Assembly (NCBI RefSeq): GCF_023168165.1
Contig: NZ_BQYJ01000004.1
Span: 62,001-126,000, forward strand
DNA length: 64,000 nt
Reading direction: 5' to 3'
DNA from: Niallia sp. NCCP-28
GTDB taxonomy: Bacteria; Bacillota; Bacilli; Bacillales; Cytobacillaceae
The stretch's first letter is position 1. Every line of letters starts with the position of its first letter. The notes under the pieces were generated by a model, which made no database searches, was not told the origin of the DNA, and worked only from the letters and a program-made list of their open reading frames with translations. Position numbers and translations under genes: made by a program. Positions 34,056 to 43,120 of this stretch are shown piece after piece.

Positions 34056-35180
34056 ATGCTGCAGTCACTTTTAGCGAAAAACATTATTTTGGAAGTTAAA
34101 AAATGCTTAAATGAAGATCTCATTATTACAGATGTAAATGGGATAATCATTGCAAGCACCAACGAAAGTCGCATTGGTTCCTTCCATGAAGGAGCTCTTA
34201 TTTGTTCGCATAAACAAACAAAAATAATCATCACAAATAAAGATCAAAAGATATTAAAAGGAGTGAAATCAGGCATTAACCTACCTGTGTTTTTTAAGCA
34301 GCAAATTATTGGTGTAATTGGCATAACAGGTGATCCTAGTAATGTCTCTCCATATGGAGAAATCATCCAAAAAATGACCGAATTGCTTGTTAAAGAAAGT
34401 TATTACTCAGAGCAATTAGAAAGAGAAGCTCGCACATTAGAAGCTTTCGTTTTTGATTGGGTTCAACCGAAAGAATGGTCCGAAACTTTTCAAAATCAAG
34501 CCGAACTATTAAACATTGATTTACATACAGACAGACAAGTAATTATTTGCCATTATTTAAGCAGCACAAAAGATTTAATGCAGACTAATATTTTGCAAGA
34601 TATACAGCAGACATTCAAAATGACAGCCAACGATATTTTTGTCCGCTGGGGAAATCAGCATTTTGTTTTGCTTCATGCAACAAATAAAAAGGACAACAAG
34701 GGGCGCATATTGCATTTCCTAGAACAGCTGCAAACGTACTTGCAAGAAAAATACGCCTTAAGTACAACATTTGGGATTGGACAAACAAGTTTTCCCCATC
34801 ACGTTTTTCAATCGTTCAAACAAGCTGAACGTGCTTTAATTGTGGCACAAAAGACAAATTCTATTATATTTGATGATCAATTGCTTCTTGAGATGTGTTT
34901 GCAAGATATCAAAAAAGAAACACGTATAGAGTTTGTTAACCGCACAATTAAAAATATAATAAAAGATGCAGAACTGCTTTCTACATTGCAGACATTTTTA
35001 TCAGAAAATCAATCCTTTAAACGAACAGCACAAAAGCTGCATATTCATATTAATACACTTCATTACCGTCTAAAACGCATAGAGGAACTGACAAAACTAA
35101 ATCCAAAAGACTTGCAGAATTTGACTACTCTCTACCTCGCCATTCAATTTTTGGATGATTATCTAAAAAACGTTAAATGA
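34056..35180 (+). CDS. CdaR-family regulator of glycolate oxidase genes
   Basis: A sugar-diacid-recognition-type regulator of about 374 residues. The N-terminal sensor begins LAKNIILEVKKCLNEDLIITDVNGIIIAST, with GVIGITGDP near residue 100. A degenerate middle domain follows. The C-terminal PucR-type helix-turn-helix is FKRTAQKLHIHINTLHYRLKRIEELTKLNP. Several starts are possible in frame. The ATG at 34056, 9 nt after AAGGAA, aligns with the usual start of the family, while TTG 34035 and ATG 34047 are alternatives. It is followed by glcD and glcF, the same order as B. subtilis ysfB-glcD-glcF, so it likely activates them in response to glycolate. Confidence 0.85.
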   Translation: MLQSLLAKNIILEVKKCLNEDLIITDVNGIIIASTNESRIGSFHEGALICSHKQTKIIITNKDQKILKGVKSGINLPVFFKQQIIGVIGITGDPSNVSPYGEIIQKMTELLVKESYYSEQLEREARTLEAFVFDWVQPKEWSETFQNQAELLNIDLHTDRQVIICHYLSSTKDLMQTNILQDIQQTFKMTANDIFVRWGNQHFVLLHATNKKDNKGRILHFLEQLQTYLQEKYALSTTFGIGQTSFPHHVFQSFKQAERALIVAQKTNSIIFDDQLLLEMCLQDIKKETRIEFVNRTIKNIIKDAELLSTLQTFLSENQSFKRTAQKLHIHINTLHYRLKRIEELTKLNPKDLQNLTTLYLAIQFLDDYLKNVK

Positions 35181-35303
35181 AACCGCTTAATTTTCAGTTG
35201 TTTATCCATAGCCAAACACTTTTTTATTTTTTATTATTAATACAAATGGGTGGGAAAGATTACGGATTTTGTTTTTCATCCTAATAAATGGAGGGATGAT
35301 ACA

Positions 35304-36716
35304 TTGATAACAAAGGAAATAAAAGCATTATTTTGCGCTATAGTTGGCGCTGAAAATTATGATGACTCAAAAGTGGGCTGCCTTGTTTATTCCTATGATG
35401 CAACACCACAGTATCAAGCAATGCCTGAAGCTGTCATAGCTCCAAAAAATGCAGCTGAAATATCTGCAATTGTAAAAATATGCGATAACCACAAAATTCC
35501 AATTGTGCCCCGAGGCTCTGGAACAAATCTTTGTGCGGGAACATGTCCAACAGAAGGAGGAATTGTCCTTTTGTTTAAACATATGAATTCTATTTTAGAC
35601 ATTGATGAAGAAAATTTGACCGCAACAGTTGAACCTGGCGTTATTACCTTAGATATGATTGCAGCGGTTGAAAAGAAGGGGCTGTTTTATCCCCCTGATC
35701 CAAGTTCGATGAAAATATCAACAATCGGCGGCAATATTAATGAAAATTCTGGAGGTTTAAGAGGTCTTAAATATGGTGTCACTCGAGACTATGTTATTGC
35801 ACTAGAAATAGTTCTTCCAAATGGAGATATCATTCAAACTGGAGGAAAACTTGCAAAAGATGTAGCTGGCTATGATTTAACCCGTCTATTTGTCGGCTCG
35901 GAAGGCACTCTTGGCATTATAACAAAAGCAACATTAAAGCTTATCCCAATGCCAGAAACAAAACAAACCATGCTTGCACTTTACCAAGACTTGGAAGCAG
36001 CTGCAAGAAGTGTTTCCAAAATTATTGCCAATAAAATCATTCCAACCACACTGGAATTTTTAGATCAGCCAACATTAAAAGTTGTAGAAGATTTTGCGCA
36101 AATCGGTCTGCCGACAGATGTAAAAGCAGTCCTTCTTATTGAACAAGATGGTCCTCTAGAAGTAGTCGAACAAGATATGAAAAAAATGGCAGACATTTGC
36201 AAAACAGAGGAAGCCATCTCCGTTCAAGTAGCACAATCTGCAGAGGAGGCAGAAAATCTTCGCACAGCACGGCGTTCCGCTTTATCAGCTTTAGCAAGAT
36301 TAAAGCCGACGACTATTTTAGAAGACGCCACCGTGCCTCGCTCTGAAATCGCAAAAATGGTTGCAGCAATAAATGAAATCGCTGAAAAATACAGCCTTGA
36401 TATATGTACATTTGGCCATGCTGGGGATGGAAATCTTCATCCAACATGTACAACAGATGTACGTAATCATAAAGAAATCGAAAGGGTCGAACAAGCTTTT
36501 GCAGAAATTTTTCAAAAAGCAGTAGAATTAGGTGGAACCATTACAGGAGAACACGGTGTTGGCATGATGAAGGCTCCATATCTTCATTTGAAACTTGGAG
36601 AAGCGGGAATTGCGGCAATGAAAGCAATAAAACAGGCATTCGATCCAAATAATATTATGAATCCTGGAAAAATCTTTGCAAAAGATACAAAAAAGCGTGT
36701 GGTGGTGGCAAAATGA
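35304..36716 (+). CDS. glcD: Glycolate oxidase, FAD-binding subunit
   Basis: An FAD-linked 2-hydroxyacid oxidase that converts glycolate to glyoxylate. The PP-loop FAD domain has PIVPRGSGTNLCAG, STIGGNINENSGGLRGLKYG, and the oxidase C-terminal domain has GHAGDGNLHPT and ITGEHGVGMMKAPYL, with metal and substrate ligands. The TTG at 35304 is preferred. It lies 9 nt after GGAGG and yields 470 residues, the size of B. subtilis GlcD. The longer GTG start at 35250 has no ribosome-binding site. It overlaps glcF by 4 nt. Electrons pass to the Fe-S subunit next door. D-lactate is a possible alternative substrate. Confidence 0.88.
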   Translation: MITKEIKALFCAIVGAENYDDSKVGCLVYSYDATPQYQAMPEAVIAPKNAAEISAIVKICDNHKIPIVPRGSGTNLCAGTCPTEGGIVLLFKHMNSILDIDEENLTATVEPGVITLDMIAAVEKKGLFYPPDPSSMKISTIGGNINENSGGLRGLKYGVTRDYVIALEIVLPNGDIIQTGGKLAKDVAGYDLTRLFVGSEGTLGIITKATLKLIPMPETKQTMLALYQDLEAAARSVSKIIANKIIPTTLEFLDQPTLKVVEDFAQIGLPTDVKAVLLIEQDGPLEVVEQDMKKMADICKTEEAISVQVAQSAEEAENLRTARRSALSALARLKPTTILEDATVPRSEIAKMVAAINEIAEKYSLDICTFGHAGDGNLHPTCTTDVRNHKEIERVEQAFAEIFQKAVELGGTITGEHGVGMMKAPYLHLKLGEAGIAAMKAIKQAFDPNNIMNPGKIFAKDTKKRVVVAK

Positions 36717-38050
36717 CAACGAGCAAAGAAAAAAAAGTGATTCAAGAGCAATTTAAAGAGCGGCTTAATGAAGATGATCTTCTTAACTGTATGCGCTGTG
36801 GTTTTTGTCTCCCTACTTGTCCTACGTATATTGAATCTGGTTATCTGGAATCCCATTCTCCTCGTGGAAGATTGGCTATTATGAAGGCGGTGACAGATGG
36901 TCTGATAGAACCCGATGAAGATGTAGAGCGTTCCCTTAATATGTGTTTAGGCTGTAGAGCCTGCGAACCAGTTTGTCCATCTGGAGTAAATTACGGCCAT
37001 CTTTTGGAAGATGTTCGTGATATTATCAATCAAAACAAAAAGCATTCTCTTCCTGTAAGAACTATCCGTAAAGCAGTATTTGATGGACTATTTCCTTATA
37101 AAAATAGGATGCAGTCATTAACAGGACTAATTGGATTTTATCAGCGCTCAGGGCTTCAGACTATTGTTCATACAACAGGAATGCTAAAGCTTTTGCCAGA
37201 TAGCCTCTCTTCTATGGAAAAAGTTCTTCCAGCGATTCCAACAAAAAAAGAGATGAAGAATCGTCCAACACATCTTTTGTCACATATTGAAACAAAAAAA
37301 CGTGTAGCCTTCTTTTCAGGCTGTTTGATGGATACGATGTTTATGAAAACAAATGATGCAACATTAAGGTTGCTGCAGCTTGCTGGGTGTGAAATCATTA
37401 TTCCATCAGAACAAGCCTGCTGTGGGGCTCTTCATGGACATAGCGGCGAAAAAAATGCAGCGAAAAAATTAGCAAAACAAAACATTGTGGCATTTGAATC
37501 TCTTCAAGCAGATTATATTATTACAAATGCCGGCGGGTGCGGTGCCTTTTTAATCGATTATGACCATCTTTTAAAAGATGAACCTGAATGGGCGGAACGA
37601 GCAAAAAAATTCACAGATAAATTAAAAGATATATCCAGCATTTTAGTAGCCTTAGAGTTCCATAAAAAAGCAAATTTGCATCTTCCCCATCAAATAATTA
37701 CCTATCAAGACTCATGTCATTTGCGCAATGTGATGAAAATATCAACTGATCCTCGAACATTACTAAAAGCAATCGGCAATATAGATTATCGAGAAATGAA
37801 AAATGCCGACAGCTGCTGCGGTTCTGCCGGAATATATAATATTGTAGAATCAGAAATGTCCATGAAAATTTTAGACAGCAAAATGAAAGCAGCTAAACAA
37901 ACGGAAGCGAAAACGATAGTAACAGCAAATCCTGGCTGTTTGCTGCAAATGAAATTGGGAATTGAAAGGGAAGGATTAGCCGATAAAGTTCGTGCTGTCC
38001 ATATTGCGGACTTGCTACTGGAAGCATATCTACAGCCTGCTTCTAGCTAA
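36713..38050 (+). CDS. glcF: Glycolate oxidase, iron-sulfur subunit
   Basis: A 445-residue electron-transfer subunit. Two [4Fe-4S] motifs lie near the N-terminus (CMRCGFCLPTCPTY near residue 25 and CLGCRACEPVCPSG near residue 78). Two CCG domains follow (CCGALHGHSG near residue 237 and CCGSAGIYN near residue 365), which bind another cluster in heterodisulfide-reductase-like proteins. It overlaps glcD by 4 nt, so the products are made in equal amounts. It passes electrons from GlcD to the quinone pool at the membrane. Confidence 0.92.
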   Translation: MTTSKEKKVIQEQFKERLNEDDLLNCMRCGFCLPTCPTYIESGYLESHSPRGRLAIMKAVTDGLIEPDEDVERSLNMCLGCRACEPVCPSGVNYGHLLEDVRDIINQNKKHSLPVRTIRKAVFDGLFPYKNRMQSLTGLIGFYQRSGLQTIVHTTGMLKLLPDSLSSMEKVLPAIPTKKEMKNRPTHLLSHIETKKRVAFFSGCLMDTMFMKTNDATLRLLQLAGCEIIIPSEQACCGALHGHSGEKNAAKKLAKQNIVAFESLQADYIITNAGGCGAFLIDYDHLLKDEPEWAERAKKFTDKLKDISSILVALEFHKKANLHLPHQIITYQDSCHLRNVMKISTDPRTLLKAIGNIDYREMKNADSCCGSAGIYNIVESEMSMKILDSKMKAAKQTEAKTIVTANPGCLLQMKLGIEREGLADKVRAVHIADLLLEAYLQPASS

Positions 38051-38123
38051 ATTACAGTTTATTTAAAAAGGCTATATCCATTTTCACCGCATTATGGAAA
38101 AATCTCACTTCCACTAAGTGGAT

Positions 38124-38747
38124 TTAAACTAATCCATGGGGATGAACTGGATATAGCTTTCCACTAACGGCAAAAGAAATTCGTCCTGTTTCTTCTGAAA
38201 CAACAAGCACAAGTGCATCTGTCTGCTCACTTAATCCAATAGCTGCACGGTGTCTTGTTCCTAACTTTTGTTCTCCTCTATATTGCTTGGACGTAGGAAA
38301 AATGTTTCCGGCAGATACAATTGTATTCTGATCAATCAATACACCACCATCATGAAGGGGATTGCCATTGTAAAAAATGGCTTCTATCAGCGAATAAGAT
38401 AGTTTCGCATAAATTTGAACACCAGAATGAATAAAAGCTTCGACATTATCTTGTCTTTTAATGGCAATGAGCGCACCATGCCTCCTATTTGATAAATGCT
38501 GCACTGCTGCCGTTAATGCGTCGACCTCATTGGTAAAAGGCTTCAGATAGGTTTTTAAATAATGACTTGCTGCCGTTGCATGAACTATCCCAAAAATGGC
38601 ATTCATCTCTTCAAAATCATTTAATATGCAGCAGCTGGTCTCCTCTATCATTTTTTCTAATGTAAGCATTCGCTCTAATAATTGATTCACCTGCACTTTC
38701 AGCATATCTCTTATTTCTTCGGGCAGCTCTACTTTACTAATTTCCAT
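38124..38747 (-). CDS. cdaS: Sporulation-type diadenylate cyclase
   Basis: It makes cyclic di-AMP from two ATP. It has 207 residues from the ATG at 38747 (AGGTG at 6 nt), the exact size I recall for B. subtilis CdaS. The N-terminal helical autoinhibitory region (about 1-60) precedes the DisA_N domain, with active-site blocks LHDGGVLI (D133) and GTRHRAAIG (RHR 165-167). The usual DGA motif reads DGG here. There is no membrane segment, which separates it from CdaA. In B. subtilis this cyclase is made in the forespore and helps germination. It is transcribed alone, convergent with glcF. Confidence 0.9.
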   Translation of the reverse strand: MEISKVELPEEIRDMLKVQVNQLLERMLTLEKMIEETSCCILNDFEEMNAIFGIVHATAASHYLKTYLKPFTNEVDALTAAVQHLSNRRHGALIAIKRQDNVEAFIHSGVQIYAKLSYSLIEAIFYNGNPLHDGGVLIDQNTIVSAGNIFPTSKQYRGEQKLGTRHRAAIGLSEQTDALVLVVSEETGRISFAVSGKLYPVHPHGLV

Positions 38748-38834
38748 AAAAAACACCTGTCTTTTTTTCTCTTAATTTCTCCTTTATTGATATTATCTAT
38801 ACTCCCTTTTATTCTCTTTTTATAATATAAAAAA

Positions 38835-38869
38835 CTATCCAACAGACGAAAATTCGGCTTATTGGACAG
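38835..38869 (-). terminator. Terminator of the NO synthase gene
   Basis: CTGTCCAA and CGAA pair with TTCG and TTGGATAG on the minus strand, followed by TTTTTTATAT. Confidence 0.8.
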
Positions 38870-38882
38870 CTCTTTCTTTCAT

Positions 38883-39968
38883 TTAATAACGAGGTTTCTG
38901 ATTAAAAAAATTGGGAGATTTTGTTTCATTATTATATCGTTTATGAAAAATATGTGTAGCAGCCGGAGACATCGGCGGAATAAGCCAGGCCCAGTTACCA
39001 GTAATATCTCTCCCCTTATTTTCTTCTTTTTGCTCAAATATTTTAAACTGTTGTGCTGCCGTATGATGATCTACTATTGCTACACCATCCTCTTGAAAAG
39101 AGTGCAATACAGCAATATTTAATTCTACTAATGCTTTATCCTTCCAAAGCGATGCATTTTTGTGCTGATTCAATTCCAACATCGAAGCTATTTTAGGCAG
39201 CATATTATAACGATTATCATCAGCAAAATTCCTTGCCCCAATTTCCGTTCCCATATACCAGCCATTAAATGGAGCCGCTGTATATTGAATGCCTCCTATT
39301 TCTAGTCGCATATTTGAAATAATTGGCACAGCATACCATTTCAGCTTTAAATCTTGGAATCCTGAAATTTCCGGATGACGAATGGAAACTTCTAAAATTA
39401 ACTCTTCTGGAATAGGGAACCATTGCGGCTTATCCTCATTTATTTGGACTACTAATGGAAGTACATCAAAATAAGTGCCTTGTCCCCTCCAGCCTAACTC
39501 TTGACAATATTTAGTGAAGTTCAGCGAATCAGGATCTCCAATTATGCCATTTTTGGTTTCATATCCCGCATATCTGATTAATTGATGATTTAAAATTCGT
39601 ATGTTTGTTTGCTCTGTTGATTGATGAAAAATAGTAATGGTTGGTTTAATTTTCCCTCCATTTGTTGCATATTCAATATGTTCAAACAAAGCCTCTTTAA
39701 TATCTGCAACTTCAGCTGCTTCTCGTTTATCTATTACATGCAATGTATCCCAAAACAATCTTCCAATACAGCGGTTATTGTTGCGCCAAGCCATTTTCGC
39801 TCCATATGCCAGCTCTTCTTTTGTATGGATATAATGTCCTTTATTTTTTATGTCTTTTTCAATTTCTTCTAAACGCTTTTCTATTTGCTGTTCCTTTTTA
39901 TTTAATTCTTTGTAGCATTCCTTAATAAATGATGTTGCTTCATGAATAATATCTTGTTTGCTATTCAA
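38883..39968 (-). CDS. nos: Bacterial nitric oxide synthase, oxygenase domain
   Basis: This heme enzyme makes nitric oxide and citrulline from arginine. The 361 residues form an oxygenase domain only. There is no attached reductase, as in Bacillus and Staphylococcus, where general flavodoxins supply electrons. The heme-ligating Cys67 lies in WRNNNRCIGRLFWD. The substrate and pterin regions FNGWYMGTEIGARNFADDNRYN and GNWAWLIPPMSPAATHIFHK are intact. GGAGG precedes the ATG. In related bacteria the product protects against oxidative stress and antibiotics. The gene is single, downstream of a decayed aldehyde dehydrogenase. Confidence 0.95.
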   Translation of the reverse strand: MNSKQDIIHEATSFIKECYKELNKKEQQIEKRLEEIEKDIKNKGHYIHTKEELAYGAKMAWRNNNRCIGRLFWDTLHVIDKREAAEVADIKEALFEHIEYATNGGKIKPTITIFHQSTEQTNIRILNHQLIRYAGYETKNGIIGDPDSLNFTKYCQELGWRGQGTYFDVLPLVVQINEDKPQWFPIPEELILEVSIRHPEISGFQDLKLKWYAVPIISNMRLEIGGIQYTAAPFNGWYMGTEIGARNFADDNRYNMLPKIASMLELNQHKNASLWKDKALVELNIAVLHSFQEDGVAIVDHHTAAQQFKIFEQKEENKGRDITGNWAWLIPPMSPAATHIFHKRYNNETKSPNFFNQKPRY

Positions 39969-39980
39969 AAAAAATCCTCC

Positions 39981-40604
39981 CTATTTAGATAGGATTATCC
40001 TATCATAAGCTTGTTTGAAGGAAAAATAATAGACGTTCACTTTCATAATTTCCGTAGAATATTTAACTTCTTTTCCGTATAAGGAGGCTGCAACAGAAAC
40101 TTTGCCTTCTATTGGCCGAATATATGCAGAATAAAAGGTCACCTGCATAATTTCTGTAATAACTGCAGAAACAGATGGAGTCATTTCCCGCAGCAATGGC
40201 CCCAATTAATGGTACAACTACTAACTGAAAAGGATAATTAAATGGGCCTCTAATCAAAACTGTTCCTTATACTTCATAACGAATATAGCTTTTGGCCAGA
40301 AACACAGTAAAAGAAGTTTTTATCTTTTTTTGTATTTTCCATTTTTTTAATGCTTTATTGTATATGTAATGCTGCTTAAAACAAAACCAATTTCCGTTGT
40401 ATAGCTTTCAAATGGATGTTTTCCTAAATCTTTTTTTAATGCAGCAATTATTTGCTCCTTATACTTTTTGATTTTTCCCCTTTAGTTTTTAAGGAATTGC
40501 TGCAAACAAAAATCAAATGGTCTCATTGCTTTAGTATAAAAAAATTGCTGTTTCTCTCGAATTAACTTTTGAATATACTGTTGATTGATTATTTCATCCG
40601 TCAC
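39981..40604 (-). pseudogene. Decayed and truncated aldehyde dehydrogenase
   Basis: Read across frames on the minus strand, the first 200 residues of an aldehyde dehydrogenase can be followed. From GTG at 40604 the sequence goes LIREKQQFFYTKAMRPFDF, stop, KKYKEQIIAALKKDLGKHPF, then TEIGFVLSSITYTIKH, stop, frameshift, [26 protein letters not shown] (split by frame), frameshift, [16 protein letters not shown]. The catalytic Cys and Glu region is missing entirely. At least two stops and two frameshifts plus a 3' truncation are visible. It resembles the class 3-like YwdH/AldY group. The two short open frames here are pieces of it. Confidence 0.8.
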
Positions 40605-40682
40605 TCCCTCTATCCCCTTTTATGTCTATCTTCATTTACATATAAAATCAAACAGTCTCCCTAAAAATGCAAGATATGCAAA

Positions 40683-40796
40683 AAGGCTGATGAAAATCGC
40701 TGTTATCGTTACCTTTTAGGATACTTATTACTATCAAAACAGTAATCTGTTCCTTAATAAGATAGTTCCTCGATAATCGAACGTTTCATTCAGCCT
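40683..40796 (-). ncRNA. Structured element after aroD, possible ncRNA or complex terminator
   Basis: On the minus strand an outer stem (AGGCTGAATGAAA with TTTTCATCAGCCT) closes about 85 nt that can form further stems (ACTATC with GATAGT, AACAG with CTGTT, CGATTATCG). The closing arm runs into CCTTTTTGC. It lies about 220 nt after the aroD stop. No known RNA family was recognised. Confidence 0.4.
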
Positions 40797-41016
40797 AAAT
40801 TTCTTTTTGACTTTTTTAGCACTTCTGAAGCTAATATTGGCTCCAATGAGCAAATACTTATAAATTAACCGTCAATAAATCAGTAAAGGAATCATCTACT
40901 GATTGTTAGTTGCAACAATCAAGCTTCTATGAACAAGTTTCTCTTTTCGGAGGATTTTTCATTTCCTCTCCTCATCTTGAGGTGATGACTTACTGATCAT
41001 TATATAACGGGGTAAA
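40797..41016. other. Gene-free stretch after aroD
   Basis: No frame, repeat or strong hairpin was seen between the structured element and the aroD stop codon. Confidence 0.4.
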
Positions 41017-41781
41017 TTATAATCCACTATGCACAACATCTAATATTCTTTTTAATTCCCCAACAGCAATCTGTCCAGGTGCAGAAGCTTTTTTCGCAGC
41101 AGCAAATGTTAACGCTGAACCAAATACTTCTCCTGCCATGCGGCTTACTGCTCCTTTTCCAGCCATTGACATTGTAATGATTGGTCGATCTGCATATTGC
41201 TCTTTCATTGTATTTGTTGCATCTAAAACAGTAATCACGTCTGCTGCACTATTTGGCATTAAGGCAATCTTGGGAATGTCTCCACCAAGTTCCTGAGCTT
41301 TGCGAAGGCGTGAAATAATTTCCTCTTTCGAAGGAGTTTTGCCAAAGTCATGATTAGAAATAATCACAGCAACATTATTAGCATGAGCAAATTCTACAAT
41401 CTCTTTTATATCTTCTTCCTCATTAAATAACTCTACATCAATAATATCTGCTAGATTTGTTTCACATACTGCTTTATTTAGAGCAAAATATTCAGAAGCA
41501 GGCAACTCCTTCTCTCCCCCCTCTTTTGCACTCCTAAAGGTAAAAATCAACGGAATATTGCCGATTATACTGCGAATCGCTTGCAATGTTTTCATAACAC
41601 TAGCTGTATTTTCTACTTCTTCATAGAAATCAACACGCCATTCTATTACATCTAACGGTAACGATGTAAGCATCAAAGCCTCTTCTTTTAATAAATCAAC
41701 TGTGCTGCCAATTATGGATACGCATATTTTCGGAACTCCTTCCCCAATCTTTACCTCTCTTACCTTTACTATATTCCCCAT
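41017..41781 (-). CDS. aroD: Type I 3-dehydroquinate dehydratase
   Basis: A Schiff-base enzyme interconverting 3-dehydroquinate and 3-dehydroshikimate. The 254 residues form a TIM barrel. EWRVDFYEEV near residue 47, the catalytic His in SNHDF near 145, the Schiff-base Lys in IPKIALMPNS near 172, and SMAGKGAVSRMAGEVFGSALTF near 210 are all intact. It is the last gene of an operon with an MFS transporter, a shikimate dehydrogenase and an enoate reductase, which points to use of quinate or shikimate rather than housekeeping aromatic synthesis. GGAG lies 8 nt before the ATG. Confidence 0.93.
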   Translation of the reverse strand: MGNIVKVREVKIGEGVPKICVSIIGSTVDLLKEEALMLTSLPLDVIEWRVDFYEEVENTASVMKTLQAIRSIIGNIPLIFTFRSAKEGGEKELPASEYFALNKAVCETNLADIIDVELFNEEEDIKEIVEFAHANNVAVIISNHDFGKTPSKEEIISRLRKAQELGGDIPKIALMPNSAADVITVLDATNTMKEQYADRPIITMSMAGKGAVSRMAGEVFGSALTFAAAKKASAPGQIAVGELKRILDVVHSGL

Positions 41782-41810
41782 CTTCTCTACTCCTTTTTCA
41801 CTTTTTGCTT

Positions 41811-43040
41811 TTACTTAACCGCTACTTCCTCATTTACGATTTTTTCATTTACTTTTTGTATAACTTTACGATAGCGAATATTTACTACTACTGCAAGAAG
41901 AACTCCAAATAATGTAATCATTGCGTCAAAAAAGATAATACTGCTAATACTTGTTTTTGACATTACTCCTGTTATGACCGGTATAGAAAATGTTGCTAAG
42001 CTAGAAGCAGTATAAACAATTCCAGTAATTTTTCCTTTACTCGCTGGAAATAATTCAGACATAGTTGTTAACGCTAGCTGCAAAACTCCACCTGCTGCTG
42101 CAAAACCAATAATTATTCCTGCAATGATGCAAATTGCTGGTGATGGAAATGCCCATAATATCATTAGAGCAATAAAAGATATTAACGGATATACAAATAC
42201 AAATGTGACAGGCTTTACTAAACCTTTTACTAAGTAAGATGTAATAAATACAGCTAATAAAGAACCAATGCTATAATAACTAATTAAAGATAAGGAGGCT
42301 GTTTGAGACATGCCGCCGACTTCTCTACCATATGTGGGAAGCCATACAGAAATCAAATAAAAAGTGGCCGTAGCTGTATATCCGATAAGAATCAAACATA
42401 AACCTTCTACCCAAAACTTTGGTTTACTTTTAAACTGCGTTTCTCCTATTCTTTCTTTATCCCCGTCTCCTTGTTGCTTATGATTTGGGAAAGGGCGCTT
42501 AATTAAAAATAATCCATTTAGCAAAAAAATCACCATACAGAATATAAAAGAATAGCCATAATATAAATCATTGTTCATAAAAAAACCAATCATTAATGGT
42601 AAGACAAATTGTCCGGCAGATATAAATGCTTTAATAATAACATTTGCTGTTCCGGCTGATTTCGGAAAAGATTCCATTAAGGCAGGATAGGTTCCAGAAT
42701 CAAGAATAGAATTCGCCATTCCTGCTAATAACGCAAATACGAAGGCAACTGTTACATTAGTGCTTAGCAAAATACCGAGAAAGAACAGAGAATATACTCC
42801 CATTCCGATAAAAACAAATGGTTTTCTTCCGAATTTATCTGAAAGAACCCCAGATATAAAGAGAACAAGCAGTCTCCCTATCCCTAAAGCAGATATTACA
42901 TAGGAAACCCCAGCAACATCAGTGTTTAACTGCTTTGTAAGAAAATCCATGTTTTGGGCCAATATAATAGCACCCATTCCATGTATAAAATAGTTGATAT
43001 ATAAGGAAATGGCAGTCGGCATATAACGATTCTTCAACAT
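41811..43040 (-). CDS. MFS transporter, putative hydroaromatic acid importer 1
   Basis: A 409-residue, twelve-helix major facilitator. The loop between helices 2 and 3 reads SDKFGRKPF, the family signature. It lies between aroE and aroD, so shikimate, quinate or dehydroshikimate is the likely substrate. It is clearly paralogous to the transporter at 47640-48890 (shared NSILDSGTYPALMESFPKSAG-type block and LQLALTTMSE-type motif). A perfect FNR/CRP-like box and -10-like hexamer lie in the 80 nt before it, giving it a second promoter inside the operon. GGAGAT precedes the ATG. Confidence 0.85.
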   Translation of the reverse strand: MLKNRYMPTAISLYINYFIHGMGAIILAQNMDFLTKQLNTDVAGVSYVISALGIGRLLVLFISGVLSDKFGRKPFVFIGMGVYSLFFLGILLSTNVTVAFVFALLAGMANSILDSGTYPALMESFPKSAGTANVIIKAFISAGQFVLPLMIGFFMNNDLYYGYSFIFCMVIFLLNGLFLIKRPFPNHKQQGDGDKERIGETQFKSKPKFWVEGLCLILIGYTATATFYLISVWLPTYGREVGGMSQTASLSLISYYSIGSLLAVFITSYLVKGLVKPVTFVFVYPLISFIALMILWAFPSPAICIIAGIIIGFAAAGGVLQLALTTMSELFPASKGKITGIVYTASSLATFSIPVITGVMSKTSISSIIFFDAMITLFGVLLAVVVNIRYRKVIQKVNEKIVNEEVAVK

Positions 43041-43059
43041 TTGTTTATCTCCTTTTGAT

Positions 43060-43101
43060 AAAATAGTTGATTGCTCTATTTATTTTGTGATTTTATTCAC
43101 A
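43060..43101 (-). promoter_or_regulatory. FNR/CRP-type box and internal promoter before MFS transporter 1
   Basis: TGTGA (43086-43090), six bases, TCACA (43097-43101) is a perfect consensus palindrome for Bacillus FNR and the wider CRP/FNR family. On the minus strand it ends 20 nt before a -10-like TATTTT (plus 43060-43065), so its centre falls near -41, the class II activator position. No -35 hexamer is needed in this geometry. Confidence 0.7.
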
Positions 43102-43120
43102 AATGCAATTATAAAAGAAA

